A DNA stretch of 7,705 nucleotides from an uncultured Flavobacteriia bacterium (GCA_946482495.1 CAMLRV010000102.1:1-7705), one strand, 5' to 3'; shown: positions 1 through 6,213, counted from the stretch's first letter. The notes: generated from the sequence alone by a model not told the origin. Program-made: numbers and translations.

Positions 1-750
1 TTGTAAAGTGCTGAAATCTAAGGTTGATTTATAAGCGTCTTTTTTTTCAATTTTTTTGTCAAGTTTTTCAATTGGTTGATAAAATCTATTTTCTGTTTCA
101 ATTATAATCGCTCCATCTTGGCCTTTTTTGCCAAAAACCTTAATTGCATCATCAACTTCAATAACCTGAATAGAACTTATTGTTTTATTATCAATTATAT
201 CTAATTCTTTTTTAGTGGTTTTAATTCCGTTGATATAAATTAAAGGATCGTTTTTTGTTTGGTATTCTTCACGACTTAATTTTACAATTTCATCAGAAAA
301 AGTAGTATTAATTTCTACTTTTGAATTTGATATTTTATTGGCTGTAACTGGAGCTTTCTTTTTGCTGTTATTTCTAGAAATTCCCATTCCTCCTGTAATC
401 ATGACACATTCAATTGATTCAACTGAAGAAACTAAAACCACATTTATAACATTTGCTGCTCCAACTGTTACTGCTTTTGTATCTTTTCCTAAAAATGAAA
501 TTTCTAAAACGTCACCTTGCTTCGCTTTAATTGAAAATTTTCCAAATTCATCCGTTTGTGTGCCAATTTGTGTTCCCGAAATTACAACTATTGCACCTGG
601 TAACGGCGCGCCATCTGAGGTAACTTTTCCTGTTATTGTTTTTTCTTGTTGAATTGTAAAACTTGTAGTTTTTGAAGTAACTTCTTTCCCAATAGAAGTG
701 TAACATATAAGCATAGTAATGCCTAATGAAAGAATTTTGAAATTTTTCAT
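1..750 (-). CDS. Secreted protein with carboxypeptidase-regulatory-like and TonB-plug-like modules (3' end outside window)
   Basis: The frame is open from the ATG at 748-750 to the window edge (250 codons), so the C-terminus is missing. Residues 1-20 form a Sec-type signal (charged MKNFK, then a hydrophobic stretch). Residues about 38-108 look like a carboxypeptidase-D-regulatory-like beta-sandwich (ITGKV..GAPLPGA..TDEFGKF), common at the N-terminus of SusC-type receptors and other Bacteroidota surface proteins. Residues about 168-218 hold a plug-like stretch: PLIYING, a spacer, IQVIEVDDAIKVFGKKG, then GAIIIET. It is related to the C-terminal module of the protein encoded just upstream. The start lies 27 bp after the stop of that gene, so it is probably third in the sigma operon. 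It is secreted and possibly surface-exposed. The visible part does not show whether a TonB-dependent barrel follows; the Lys-rich region after the plug-like stretch argues against a normal receptor. Function unknown. Confidence 0.85.
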   Translation of the reverse strand, partial: MKNFKILSLGITMLICYTSIGKEVTSKTTSFTIQQEKTITGKVTSDGAPLPGAIVVISGTQIGTQTDEFGKFSIKAKQGDVLEISFLGKDTKAVTVGAANVINVVLVSSVESIECVMITGGMGISRNNSKKKAPVTANKISNSKVEINTTFSDEIVKLSREEYQTKNDPLIYINGIKTTKKELDIIDNKTISSIQVIEVDDAIKVFGKKGQDGAIIIETENRFYQPIEKLDKKIEKKDAYKSTLDFSTLQ

Positions 751-777
751 AATTTAAAGTTTAGTATGTTAGTTAGA

Positions 778-1767
778 TTATTTTTTAACCGGCTTTCCGT
801 CTTTTGTGGTAATAATAATTACTCCATTTTCGCCTTTTTTACCATAAACTTTCATAGCGTCTTCAGCTTTTACAACGTTTATTGTAATAATTTCTTGCTT
901 GTCTAAAGGTGCGTACGGACTAGTCGGTTTTTTCCCAAATAATGATTCTTCAGTATATTCCGTTCCGTTAATTATATATAGTGGTTTTGCATAATGCGTA
1001 ATTTCAATATCATCAGGGCTTATTTTGTCCAACTCTTTTTTGTTTTTTACTACACCATCAATCACCACAAGTTCATCGCTAGACTCTTCAGAAGCATCTT
1101 TAGATTTTGCAGAAGTTGCTTTGTATCTTGGTTTTACTGGTTTTGTTGTTGTATTGTATTTTTTACTTGGTGCATAATAACCATTATTAGTATTACTGCT
1201 GGAAGAATTTAAAGCGCTATTATTATAGTTTAGTTTGTTTTCAGTACTTAAATTTTTATTCAGTTCAAAAACAATTGCTTCTTTATCTTCTGAAGTAATT
1301 GGATCAAAATCATATTTTATTTTTACCGCAGAATCATTAATAATGCTTGTAACTGGAGCAAATGATGTAGTAAAAGGATTGTTCTCTATTGGATTAGATT
1401 CTAATTGAATTTTACTTGATGGCATTTTAGCATCTTCATTTGCAACTACTGCTTCCCTTGCTTTTTCAATGATTTTGTTTACCGAATCTTTCGAAACTAA
1501 AACTGGATTTTCATTAGCGTTATTAGAATTGTTGATTTTATCTTTAATAATTTCATCGTTGGAAACAAAATGATAAATGATAGAAAAACTCAATAAAACC
1601 GTAGCAGCAATGGCTAATTTTTGCCATGTGTTTTTCTTTTTCACCACAATTGTGTTGACTAACTTTTCTTCCACACGATTCCAGACTTTATCCATTCCAG
1701 GAAAGTCTTTTTCGCCTTTTCGGGAAGCGTTTTTGATTTTGTTATATATTTTATCTTCTGAGTTCAT
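778..1767 (-). CDS. Membrane-anchored putative anti-sigma factor with C-terminal plug-like module
   Basis: This 329-residue protein starts 1 bp after the sigma-factor stop, which implies translational coupling. The N-terminal ~45 residues are charged and predicted cytoplasmic (FPGMDKVWNRVEEKL). They occupy the usual place of an anti-sigma domain but lack a visible HxxxCxxC zinc motif. One transmembrane segment spans residues 51-68 (LAIAATVLLSFSIIYHFV). Residues 70-230 are a low-complexity Asn/Ser/Lys-rich periplasmic linker. Residues 232-329 hold two half-modules: VVIDGVVKNKKELDKISPDD, then PLYIINGTEYTEESL with a spacer leading to VVKAEDAMKVYGKKG and NGVIIITTKDGK. The last part closely resembles the end of a SusC plug domain. 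The anti-sigma role is inferred from gene order and topology, not from a recognised domain. The plug-like tail could be a periplasmic interaction surface. Confidence 0.85.
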   Translation of the reverse strand: MNSEDKIYNKIKNASRKGEKDFPGMDKVWNRVEEKLVNTIVVKKKNTWQKLAIAATVLLSFSIIYHFVSNDEIIKDKINNSNNANENPVLVSKDSVNKIIEKAREAVVANEDAKMPSSKIQLESNPIENNPFTTSFAPVTSIINDSAVKIKYDFDPITSEDKEAIVFELNKNLSTENKLNYNNSALNSSSSNTNNGYYAPSKKYNTTTKPVKPRYKATSAKSKDASEESSDELVVIDGVVKNKKELDKISPDDIEITHYAKPLYIINGTEYTEESLFGKKPTSPYAPLDKQEIITINVVKAEDAMKVYGKKGENGVIIITTKDGKPVKK

Positions 1768-1768
1768 T

Positions 1769-2305
1769 TTACTTTGCTTTTTGATAATAAAAAGTGTTTA
1801 CCAAATCTTTTAATTTTGTTTTTGCCACATTAAGTTGCGATTTTGAGGTGCCTTCTGAAATCTGCAATTTCTCGGCAATATCTTTATGAGAAAAGCCTTC
1901 TATCACAAACAAACTGAAAACGGTTTTACAACCATCTGGCAAATAATTAAGTAAGTTGAGTAAGTCTTCTTCTTCTAAATCGGCCATTTCATCTGTTAAA
2001 GGCTGACTTTTGAAACTCACATCTTCCAAATACAAATTAAAATTGACATTCTTTTTCAGTTGCATCAAACATTGATTCACAGCAATTTTTTTGGCCCAAC
2101 CTTCAAAAGCTAATTCTTCTTTTAGTTGATCAATTTTGGTGAAAATGATGTAGAACGCATCTGCCATGGCTTCTTCAATTTCTTCTTCTTTTTTCAAATA
2201 TCGTGAACACGTATAGTACAGTTTGCGTGCGAGCAATTCGTACACTTGCCGTTGGGCATCGCGTTGCTGTTTTTTACAGGCTTGTATGAGTTGTATATCA
2301 ATCAT
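1769..2305 (-). CDS. ECF-type RNA polymerase sigma factor
   Basis: At 178 residues this is the usual ECF sigma length. Region 2 covers about residues 19-85: the core-binding helix AQRQVYELLARKLYYTCSRY, an acidic stretch EEEIEEAMADAFYIIF, and the promoter-melting part FEGWAKKIAVNQCLMQLKK. After an acidic linker (about 86-110), region 4 runs from about 113 to 170, with LPDGCKTVFSLFVIEGFSHK followed by the helix-turn-helix IAEKLQISEGTSKSQLNVAK, which would read the -35 element. The start is firmly bounded: an in-frame TAA lies immediately before the ATG. First gene of an operon with the putative anti-sigma factor and the secreted protein. Its leader holds a heptamer array (2314-2390) and one copy of a 52-bp repeat that could contain its promoter. 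Like other sigma/anti-sigma pairs it may autoregulate; target genes are unknown. Confidence 0.95.
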   Translation of the reverse strand: MIDIQLIQACKKQQRDAQRQVYELLARKLYYTCSRYLKKEEEIEEAMADAFYIIFTKIDQLKEELAFEGWAKKIAVNQCLMQLKKNVNFNLYLEDVSFKSQPLTDEMADLEEEDLLNLLNYLPDGCKTVFSLFVIEGFSHKDIAEKLQISEGTSKSQLNVAKTKLKDLVNTFYYQKAK

Positions 2306-2313
2306 TTATTTTG

Positions 2314-2390
2314 TTTCAAGTTTCAAGTTTCAGGTTTCAAGTTTCAAGTTTCAAGTTCAAAATTCAAAATCCGTTGTTCGAAATCCGTTA
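2314..2390. repeat. Heptanucleotide tandem array, 11 consecutive 7-bp units
   Basis: Read on the plus strand in steps of seven, the units are TTTCAAG, TTTCAAG, TTTCAGG, TTTCAAG x3, TTCAAAA x2, TCCGTTG, TTCGAAA and TCCGTTA. The first six are near-identical. The last five diverge but keep the 7-bp register, and TCCGTTn recurs at units 9 and 11. The array sits in the presumed leader of the sigma gene, ending 9 bp before its start codon region. It resembles the short tandemly repeated heptanucleotides (STRR) described in cyanobacteria and similar strings seen between genes in flavobacteria. It is not coding on the sigma-gene side because a TAA precedes the ATG. Confidence 0.85.
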
Positions 2391-2415
2391 TTTTTTATGT
2401 TTTTAGTTTGCTTTA

Positions 2416-2467
2416 TTATATAGATGTCATTTTTAACCAAAAGGTTGGGACGACTTTAAAATTTTTT
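2416..2467 (-). repeat. 52-bp direct repeat, copy A
   Basis: It matches copy B (2979-3030) at 49 of 52 positions; differences are at 2421, 2427 and 2455. The conserved centre is AACCAAAAGGTTGGGACGAC on the plus strand, with a small internal palindrome AACC-AAAA-GGTT. Copy A covers the last codons and stop of the lipoprotein gene (stop at 2456-2458) and lies about 110 bp upstream of the sigma-gene start. On the minus strand it contains possible promoter elements: CCAACC, 16 bp, CATCTA (ECF-like), and TTTTGG, 16 bp, TATAAT (housekeeping-like). Whether either is used is inference. Confidence 0.85.
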
Positions 2468-2959
2468 TACACATTCTATATTTTCAATTTTTTTAAAATA
2501 TTGAAACCCCATTTTTCCATAATGATTCATTGGAGTTTGATTTAATTTTTTATACCGAGTAATCTTTTTCATGTCCAATTTATTAGTTTTATAATATTTT
2601 ACTAATTTTTTATATATAGATTTTGGATATGGTATATTTTCAATTCTATTTCTTTTTATTAAATACTTAATTTCACCTTTATATCTATTGTTTTTGTTAA
2701 GCAAAGAATCAAAAAATATTACTAATGTATCTTTGTTTTTTTTCCAAACTCCTTGTGAATTATTATACATGGCATCTCCGCTATAATTCATAATAGCATT
2801 TCCTTCACAGTCTAGAGTTAATGTGTTGCTGAACATTCCATATGAATTAAAATTTGTTCTGTATTTCCCGGTTATCACTTTTTTTGAACATGAAATATTT
2901 GTAATAAAAATTGTAACCAATAAAACGATAAACGTAATTCCTTTTTTAAATTTTGACAT
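2456..2959 (-). CDS. Small putative lipoprotein, function unknown
   Basis: This 167-residue protein begins MSKFKKG with a hydrophobic segment (residues 8-20) and Cys24 in NISC. This is a probable lipoprotein signal, although Asn at -3 is an imperfect lipobox. The mature part starts SKKVITGKYRTNFNSYGMF, followed by short beta-like stretches (LTLDCEGNAIMNYSGD, GVWKKNKDTLVIFFD). That pattern resembles the small lipocalin-like or NlpE-like lipoproteins frequent in Bacteroidota, in which a GKY..F motif precedes a tally of beta strands. The C-terminal half is very Lys/Tyr/Asn-rich. The gene is more AT-rich than its neighbours and is bracketed by the 52-bp repeats, which suggests insertion or local duplication. 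The sequence AAGGAAG lies 12-18 bp before the ATG and could act as a ribosome-binding site. Its stop lies inside repeat copy A. I do not recognise a named family. Confidence 0.75.
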   Translation of the reverse strand: MSKFKKGITFIVLLVTIFITNISCSKKVITGKYRTNFNSYGMFSNTLTLDCEGNAIMNYSGDAMYNNSQGVWKKNKDTLVIFFDSLLNKNNRYKGEIKYLIKRNRIENIPYPKSIYKKLVKYYKTNKLDMKKITRYKKLNQTPMNHYGKMGFQYFKKIENIECVKKF

Positions 2960-2978
2960 TTTTTTTGAACTTCCTTAC

Positions 2979-3030
2979 TTATAAAGATGCCATTTTTAAC
3001 CAAAAGGTTGGGACGACATTAAAATTTTTT
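2979..3030 (-). repeat. 52-bp direct repeat, copy B
   Basis: Second copy of the repeat, 563 bp from copy A and in the same orientation. It lies between the minus-strand terminator at 3032-3062 and the lipoprotein start at 2959, so any promoter for the lipoprotein gene should lie in or next to it. On the minus strand it keeps CCAACC, 16 bp, CATCTT and also TTTTGG, 16 bp, TATAAG. The two candidate promoter spacings are therefore the same as in copy A. Confidence 0.85.
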
Positions 3031-3031
3031 C

Positions 3032-3062
3032 AAAAAAAATCGTAAGTGGTTGAACTTACGAT
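3032..3062 (-). terminator. Rho-independent terminator of the gene at 3086-3913
   Basis: A perfect 9-bp stem, ATCGTAAGT (3039-3047) with ACTTACGAT (3054-3062), closes a 6-base loop. On the minus strand it is followed at once by eight T residues (plus-strand A run 3032-3039). It lies 23 bp downstream of the stop at 3086 and should separate that gene from the lipoprotein gene. Confidence 0.85.
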
Positions 3063-3085
3063 GATAAAAGTACAATTTTCAAATT

Positions 3086-3913
3086 TTAAATGTCACTTTT
3101 GAAGTTTAATTTATAAATTTTCGATTCTAAAACTTCGGTGTCGTTATCTTCACAAAGTAAGAAAGTAATTTCTTTTTCGTTTTTCTCATGTAGAGTTATA
3201 CCTTCAAATTTTCGCGTTTCGGAAATAATTACCGCATCTTCTAATTCAAAGGAACGTAGATTTAGTTTTCCAATTATGGTTCCTAATACTTCGCCATCTT
3301 CGTATGTTGAATTGGTGTCTTCTGCTGAAGCTAAAAAGTAAATATGTTCATCAACCACAATGGCATCTGTAAAACTAGTTTGCACATCATCAATAAATGG
3401 CAAATCAATTGGAATAAAATGCACTGGGTTTTCTTGATTATCTGGAACGATAAAAATTCCATTTTTACTATTTTGTCCGTTTCCTCTTTGAAATAATAAC
3501 ATCGATTTGTTAATGCAAATTGCACCTTCAATATTTAATTCATCTGCTTCTAAATTGGCAACTTGTTTTAAAAATGTATAAAGTTGCTTTAAGTCGTTGG
3601 TTTGTAGTTTATCATTGGATAAGTCTAACGAAAACATCCTATTTCTTTTTTCAGTTGAGCCAGAACCAAAAATAAAAAGTTGATTTCCAAAACTTGTTAT
3701 GGCTTCTAAATCGGGTTTTTCTGCTTTGGCAATATTTTCTTGAGGTTCTTTAACTAGAGGGAATTTTAAAACCAAATCTTTATCAATTACATATTGATAT
3801 AAATAAGTGCTATTATCTGAAATGATGAAGAGTATGTTGTCGTGATAAATTAAGCCTGATGCCGAACCAATTCCTTTTATGTTTAGAAACTCAGTTAGTT
3901 GAAAATTTTGCAT
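3086..3913 (-). CDS. Cytoplasmic beta-propeller-like protein (DUF6929-like)
   Basis: This 275-residue protein has no signal peptide or membrane segment. It shows a repeated pattern of hydrophobic beta-strand pairs separated by acidic turns: SGLIYHDNILFIISDNSTYL, LEAITSFGNQLFIFGSGS, IEGAICINKSMLLFQRGNG, FTDAIVVDEHIYFLASAED and FEGITLHEKNEKEITFLLCE. The recurring [LFI]E(A/G)I or TDAI motif followed by a strand ending in an aromatic suggests five or six propeller blades, as in Bacteroidota proteins of the DUF6929 type. I recall that family only by resemblance. Substrate and role are unknown. Its start is 145 bp from the divergent ppk2 start, with a structured element between them, and it has its own terminator at 3032-3062. 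It appears monocistronic. Confidence 0.8.
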   Translation of the reverse strand: MQNFQLTEFLNIKGIGSASGLIYHDNILFIISDNSTYLYQYVIDKDLVLKFPLVKEPQENIAKAEKPDLEAITSFGNQLFIFGSGSTEKRNRMFSLDLSNDKLQTNDLKQLYTFLKQVANLEADELNIEGAICINKSMLLFQRGNGQNSKNGIFIVPDNQENPVHFIPIDLPFIDDVQTSFTDAIVVDEHIYFLASAEDTNSTYEDGEVLGTIIGKLNLRSFELEDAVIISETRKFEGITLHEKNEKEITFLLCEDNDTEVLESKIYKLNFKSDI

Positions 3914-3940
3914 ATATTTATGTTTTGGAAACTAAAGCCT

Positions 3941-4038
3941 AGCCCTGATGGTAGTGGCATCTTTTTTAAATATTTGTCACACTGAGCTTGTCGAAGTGCA
4001 AATATTTGAAAAAATATAACGGACAGCAGGAAAAAGCT
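3941..4038 (+). ncRNA. Structured intergenic element resembling the Flavo-1 RNA motif
   Basis: The plus strand reads AGCCCTGATGGTAGTGGCAT, a long central arm, then TATAACGGACAGCAGG and AAAAAGCT. Pairings seen by eye are AGC (3941-3943) with GCT (4036-4038), CCTG (3944-3947) with CAGG (4027-4030), and GATG (3947-3950) with CATC (3958-3961); the last competes at one base. A long arm follows (3962-4013). The conserved ends with a variable middle match, from memory, an element scattered through flavobacterial intergenic regions and probably the Flavo-1 motif. It fills most of the gap between divergent genes and ends 20 bp before the ppk2 ATG. Strand and family name are inferred. Confidence 0.55.
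3962..4013. repeat. Long imperfect palindrome with REP-like core
   Basis: AAATATTTG (3968-3976) pairs perfectly with CAAATATTT (3999-4007). The stem extends outward through T/A pairs after one mismatch, and inward through CACT (3980-3983) with AGTG (3995-3998). The core CACACTGAGCTTGTCGAAGTG (3978-3998) resembles dispersed palindromic sequences known from many Bacteroidota genomes. Here it forms the variable arm of the surrounding structured element. Confidence 0.7.
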
Positions 4039-4058
4039 TCAAATTAAGGCGCAAAATT

Positions 4059-4928
4059 ATGGAAAATTTCAGATTAGAAGATTATAAAGTCACAAAACCT
4101 ATTAAATTATCTGATTATTCGACAGAAGTTGATTGGGATTGGAAAGATGATAAAAAAGAAGAAGAATTAGACAAGCTTCGTAACAAACTAAGTGAGTGGC
4201 AAGATGTAATGTATGCTCATAATCGTTATGGTGTTTTGATTGGTTTACAAGGCATGGATACAAGTGGAAAAGACAGCTTGATTCGTGAAGTTTTTAAGGA
4301 ATTTAATCCACGTGGTGTTGTGGTGCATAGTTTTAAAACTCCAAATTCCACCGAATTAGAGCACGATTATTTATGGCGACATTATTTGGCTTTACCTGAA
4401 AAAGGGAAGTTTGCGGTTTTCAATAGAACGCATTATGAGAATTTATTGGTCACTCGCGTGCATCCTGAATATATTTTGAATGAAAATTTACCTGGAATTG
4501 AAAAAGTAGATGATATTACACCTCAATTTTGGGAAAATCGTTACGAGCAAATTAATAATTTTGAAAAACATATTTCGCAAAACGGAACGATTGTGATGAA
4601 GTTTTTCTTTTATATGAGTAAAGACGAACAAAAGAAACGCTTATTGAAGCGATTGGAACAAACCGAACACCAATGGAAATTTTCTTCGGGCGATTTGAAA
4701 GAGCGTGAGCGTTGGGACGATTATATGAACTATTACGAAGAAATTATGAATAAATCGTCTAATGAGTTGGCTCCTTGGTATATTATTCCTGCTGATGATA
4801 AAGAAATGGCTCGTTATTTAGTAGCTAAAATCATGTGGGAAGAATTACAGAAATATCCTATAGATGAACCACAATTGTCTGAAAAAGATAAAGCTAATTT
4901 TGAAATGTATAAACAGCAGCTTCGCTAG
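4059..4928 (+). CDS. ppk2: PPK2-family polyphosphate kinase (class III-like)
   Basis: The enzyme transfers phosphate between polyphosphate and nucleotides in the cytoplasm. At 289 residues it has the length of a one-domain PPK2. Residues 57-72 hold a beta strand and Walker A (YGVLIGLQGMDTSGKDSL), followed by the FNPRGVVVHSFKTPNSTELE region. The Walker B-type strand is FAVFNRTHYENLLVTRVHPE (residues 118-137); the NR[ST]HYE signature is typical of the class III type, which can phosphorylate AMP and ADP, rather than the class I type. The lid region QWKFSSGDLKERERWDDY lies at 205-222, and APWYIIPADDK at 238-248 is the conserved C-terminal strand. All expected catalytic motifs are present. AAGG lies about 9 bp before the ATG. 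It is divergent from the propeller gene, monocistronic, and ends at the bidirectional terminator. Subclass and substrate preference are inferred from motifs. Confidence 0.95.
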   Translation: MENFRLEDYKVTKPIKLSDYSTEVDWDWKDDKKEEELDKLRNKLSEWQDVMYAHNRYGVLIGLQGMDTSGKDSLIREVFKEFNPRGVVVHSFKTPNSTELEHDYLWRHYLALPEKGKFAVFNRTHYENLLVTRVHPEYILNENLPGIEKVDDITPQFWENRYEQINNFEKHISQNGTIVMKFFFYMSKDEQKKRLLKRLEQTEHQWKFSSGDLKERERWDDYMNYYEEIMNKSSNELAPWYIIPADDKEMARYLVAKIMWEELQKYPIDEPQLSEKDKANFEMYKQQLR

Positions 4929-4930
4929 TA

Positions 4931-4958
4931 TTCAGTGTTCAGTTTTTAGTATTCAGTA
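4931..4958. repeat. Short heptanucleotide array, 4 units
   Basis: The units are TTCAGTG, TTCAGTT, TTTAGTA and TTCAGTA, in exact 7-bp register, starting 2 bp after the ppk2 stop. This is a second, smaller array of the kind seen at 2314-2390, with a different unit sequence. It lies between ppk2 and the terminator. Confidence 0.7.
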
Positions 4959-4959
4959 A

Positions 4960-4986
4960 AAAGGCGATTTCTGTGAAATCGCCTTT
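4960..4986. terminator. Bidirectional Rho-independent terminator between convergent genes
   Basis: A perfect 11-bp stem, AAAGGCGATTT (4960-4970) with AAATCGCCTTT (4976-4986), closes a CTGTG loop. T-rich tracts follow on both strands: TTT plus ATTGTTTT on plus, and TTTTT on minus from the A run at 4958-4962. It ends ppk2 on the plus strand and the four-gene envelope operon on the minus strand. Confidence 0.9.
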
Positions 4987-4992
4987 ATTGTT

Positions 4993-6201
4993 TTATTTAA
5001 ATTTCATGGCTAAAGTTAAAATATGAGAATCTAAACCATTGTTTCTATGGTAATATCCATATCGTAATTCTAAACTATTGAAGTGTTTGGCATGTAATAG
5101 TCCTTTGTTGTGGTCAATGATTTTATAACCTAATCCAATCATATTGCTTGAAAAAGCTGATAAATCAAAATCACTTGTGAAATACTCGTCTCCTAAATCA
5201 TGTTGATAGATAGGTTGGAAATATTTGGCTGCATTTTGTGTGTAAAATCTATACGGAATAGAAATTGATGAAAAAGCAGAAAGTTTGATTGTTGGCTCCA
5301 AACTAAATGTGTGCGATTTGATATCCCAGTTATCAAAATAATATCTATAAAAACCTCTTAAAATGATATTATCTCCTAAGAAATAACTTGCACGCATTCC
5401 GATTGGTAATTTGAATCGGGTATTAGGTAAGCTTTCTGATTTTACTGTAGCTGCAATATCATTAAAATAAACGCGATTAAACTTGGTTCCTAATAGTCCT
5501 TGCTGATAACCTGCATCTATTAAAAATGCCATTTGAAAATTTTTATTGATTACCTGAGATAATGTTAAACCCAAGTTATAAGAAGTTCGAGGTTTGCTAT
5601 CGCCTTGTTTGTAATTTGGATCGGGATTATTTCTAAGTTCAATGGGTAAAATTACTTTCCAAGTATCGAAGAAAGCCATAGCTTTTACATTGAATTCGGT
5701 ATTTTTATTTTTAGAATATTTTGTATATCCAGCATTTGCACCTAATGAGAAATAATCAAATTCAGCAGATGCAGAAACCCCAGCTGAAATGATTTGACGT
5801 TTTTCTTCGTTTTCTACACTAAAATTTATTGAAGGATAAACTCGAATGTCTTGATATGATGCTGAGGTTACTGTACTTGGATCGATTTTATCAGATGATG
5901 CAGAGGTATAAGAATCAACACCTATTTCAAATCCATATAATTGTTTTCTGTTTTTTTTATCTTTACGTGAAACTTTTATGTCTAAAGTTGAAGCAATATC
6001 GGTAAGCTTTTCAGTTCCTAAGCCACCTGTTACTGCAGAATTGTTTCCATCTTGCGAATAATAACTTGAAATGAAATTTACTTCTTCAATTTTTAATTTC
6101 TTTTTTTGATAAGTTACAGAATCTGATTTTGTGTCTTGCGCTTTTATTGAATTTGAAAATAAAAATGCTAGAAATGCGGCAGATATGATTCTTTTTTTCA
6201 T
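4993..6201 (-). CDS. DUF3570 outer-membrane beta-barrel protein
   Basis: This 402-residue protein has a signal peptide (MKKRIISAAFLAFLFSNSIKA, predicted cut before Gln22). The mature N-terminus carries KLKIEEVNFISSYYSQDGNN and AVTGGLGTEKLTD, characteristic of the DUF3570 family. The rest is a succession of amphipathic strands rich in aromatic residues, such as YGFEIGVDSYTSASSDKI, ISAGVSASAEFDYFSLGANA, IGMRASYFLGDNIILRGFYR and HILTLAMKFK at the end. This is consistent with an outer-membrane barrel of roughly 14-18 strands (my estimate by eye). It is the last gene of the operon, 12 bp after the small DUF4266 lipoprotein gene, and is followed by the terminator at 4960-4986. The family's role is not established; context suggests it works with the lipoprotein, ApbE and thioredoxin in the envelope, perhaps as a pore or anchor. 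Confidence 0.9.
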   Translation of the reverse strand: MKKRIISAAFLAFLFSNSIKAQDTKSDSVTYQKKKLKIEEVNFISSYYSQDGNNSAVTGGLGTEKLTDIASTLDIKVSRKDKKNRKQLYGFEIGVDSYTSASSDKIDPSTVTSASYQDIRVYPSINFSVENEEKRQIISAGVSASAEFDYFSLGANAGYTKYSKNKNTEFNVKAMAFFDTWKVILPIELRNNPDPNYKQGDSKPRTSYNLGLTLSQVINKNFQMAFLIDAGYQQGLLGTKFNRVYFNDIAATVKSESLPNTRFKLPIGMRASYFLGDNIILRGFYRYYFDNWDIKSHTFSLEPTIKLSAFSSISIPYRFYTQNAAKYFQPIYQHDLGDEYFTSDFDLSAFSSNMIGLGYKIIDHNKGLLHAKHFNSLELRYGYYHRNNGLDSHILTLAMKFK

Positions 6202-6213
6202 TTTTCAATATTA

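Noticed and set aside
338..652. Plus-strand 104-codon open frame
   Set aside because: It lies entirely opposite the secreted-protein gene, whose minus-strand product has clear domains. The plus frame has no recognisable features.
1..750. SusC/TonB-dependent receptor
   Set aside because: The signal peptide, regulatory-like domain and plug-like end are suggestive, but the plug is shortened and followed by a Lys-rich stretch instead of barrel strands in the visible part. I left it as a protein with related modules.
2314..2390. CRISPR array
   Set aside because: The units are 7 bp and contiguous without spacers, so this is a simple tandem repeat.
2223..2545. Two overlapping plus-strand open frames
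   Set aside because: They run through the sigma-gene start, the heptamer array and repeat copy A. Their Phe/Gln/Val/Ser repeats are just the translated TTTCAAG units.
2416..3030. Integron-like gene cassette with attC sites
   Set aside because: The repeats have AAC and GTT triplets around a short palindrome, but the GTTRRRY/RYYYAAC consensus is not met, the site is short, the arms do not fold like attC, and no integrase is present.
3331..3531. Minus-strand open frame in another frame of the propeller gene
   Set aside because: Shadow of the longer, structured 275-residue protein; no independent start signal.
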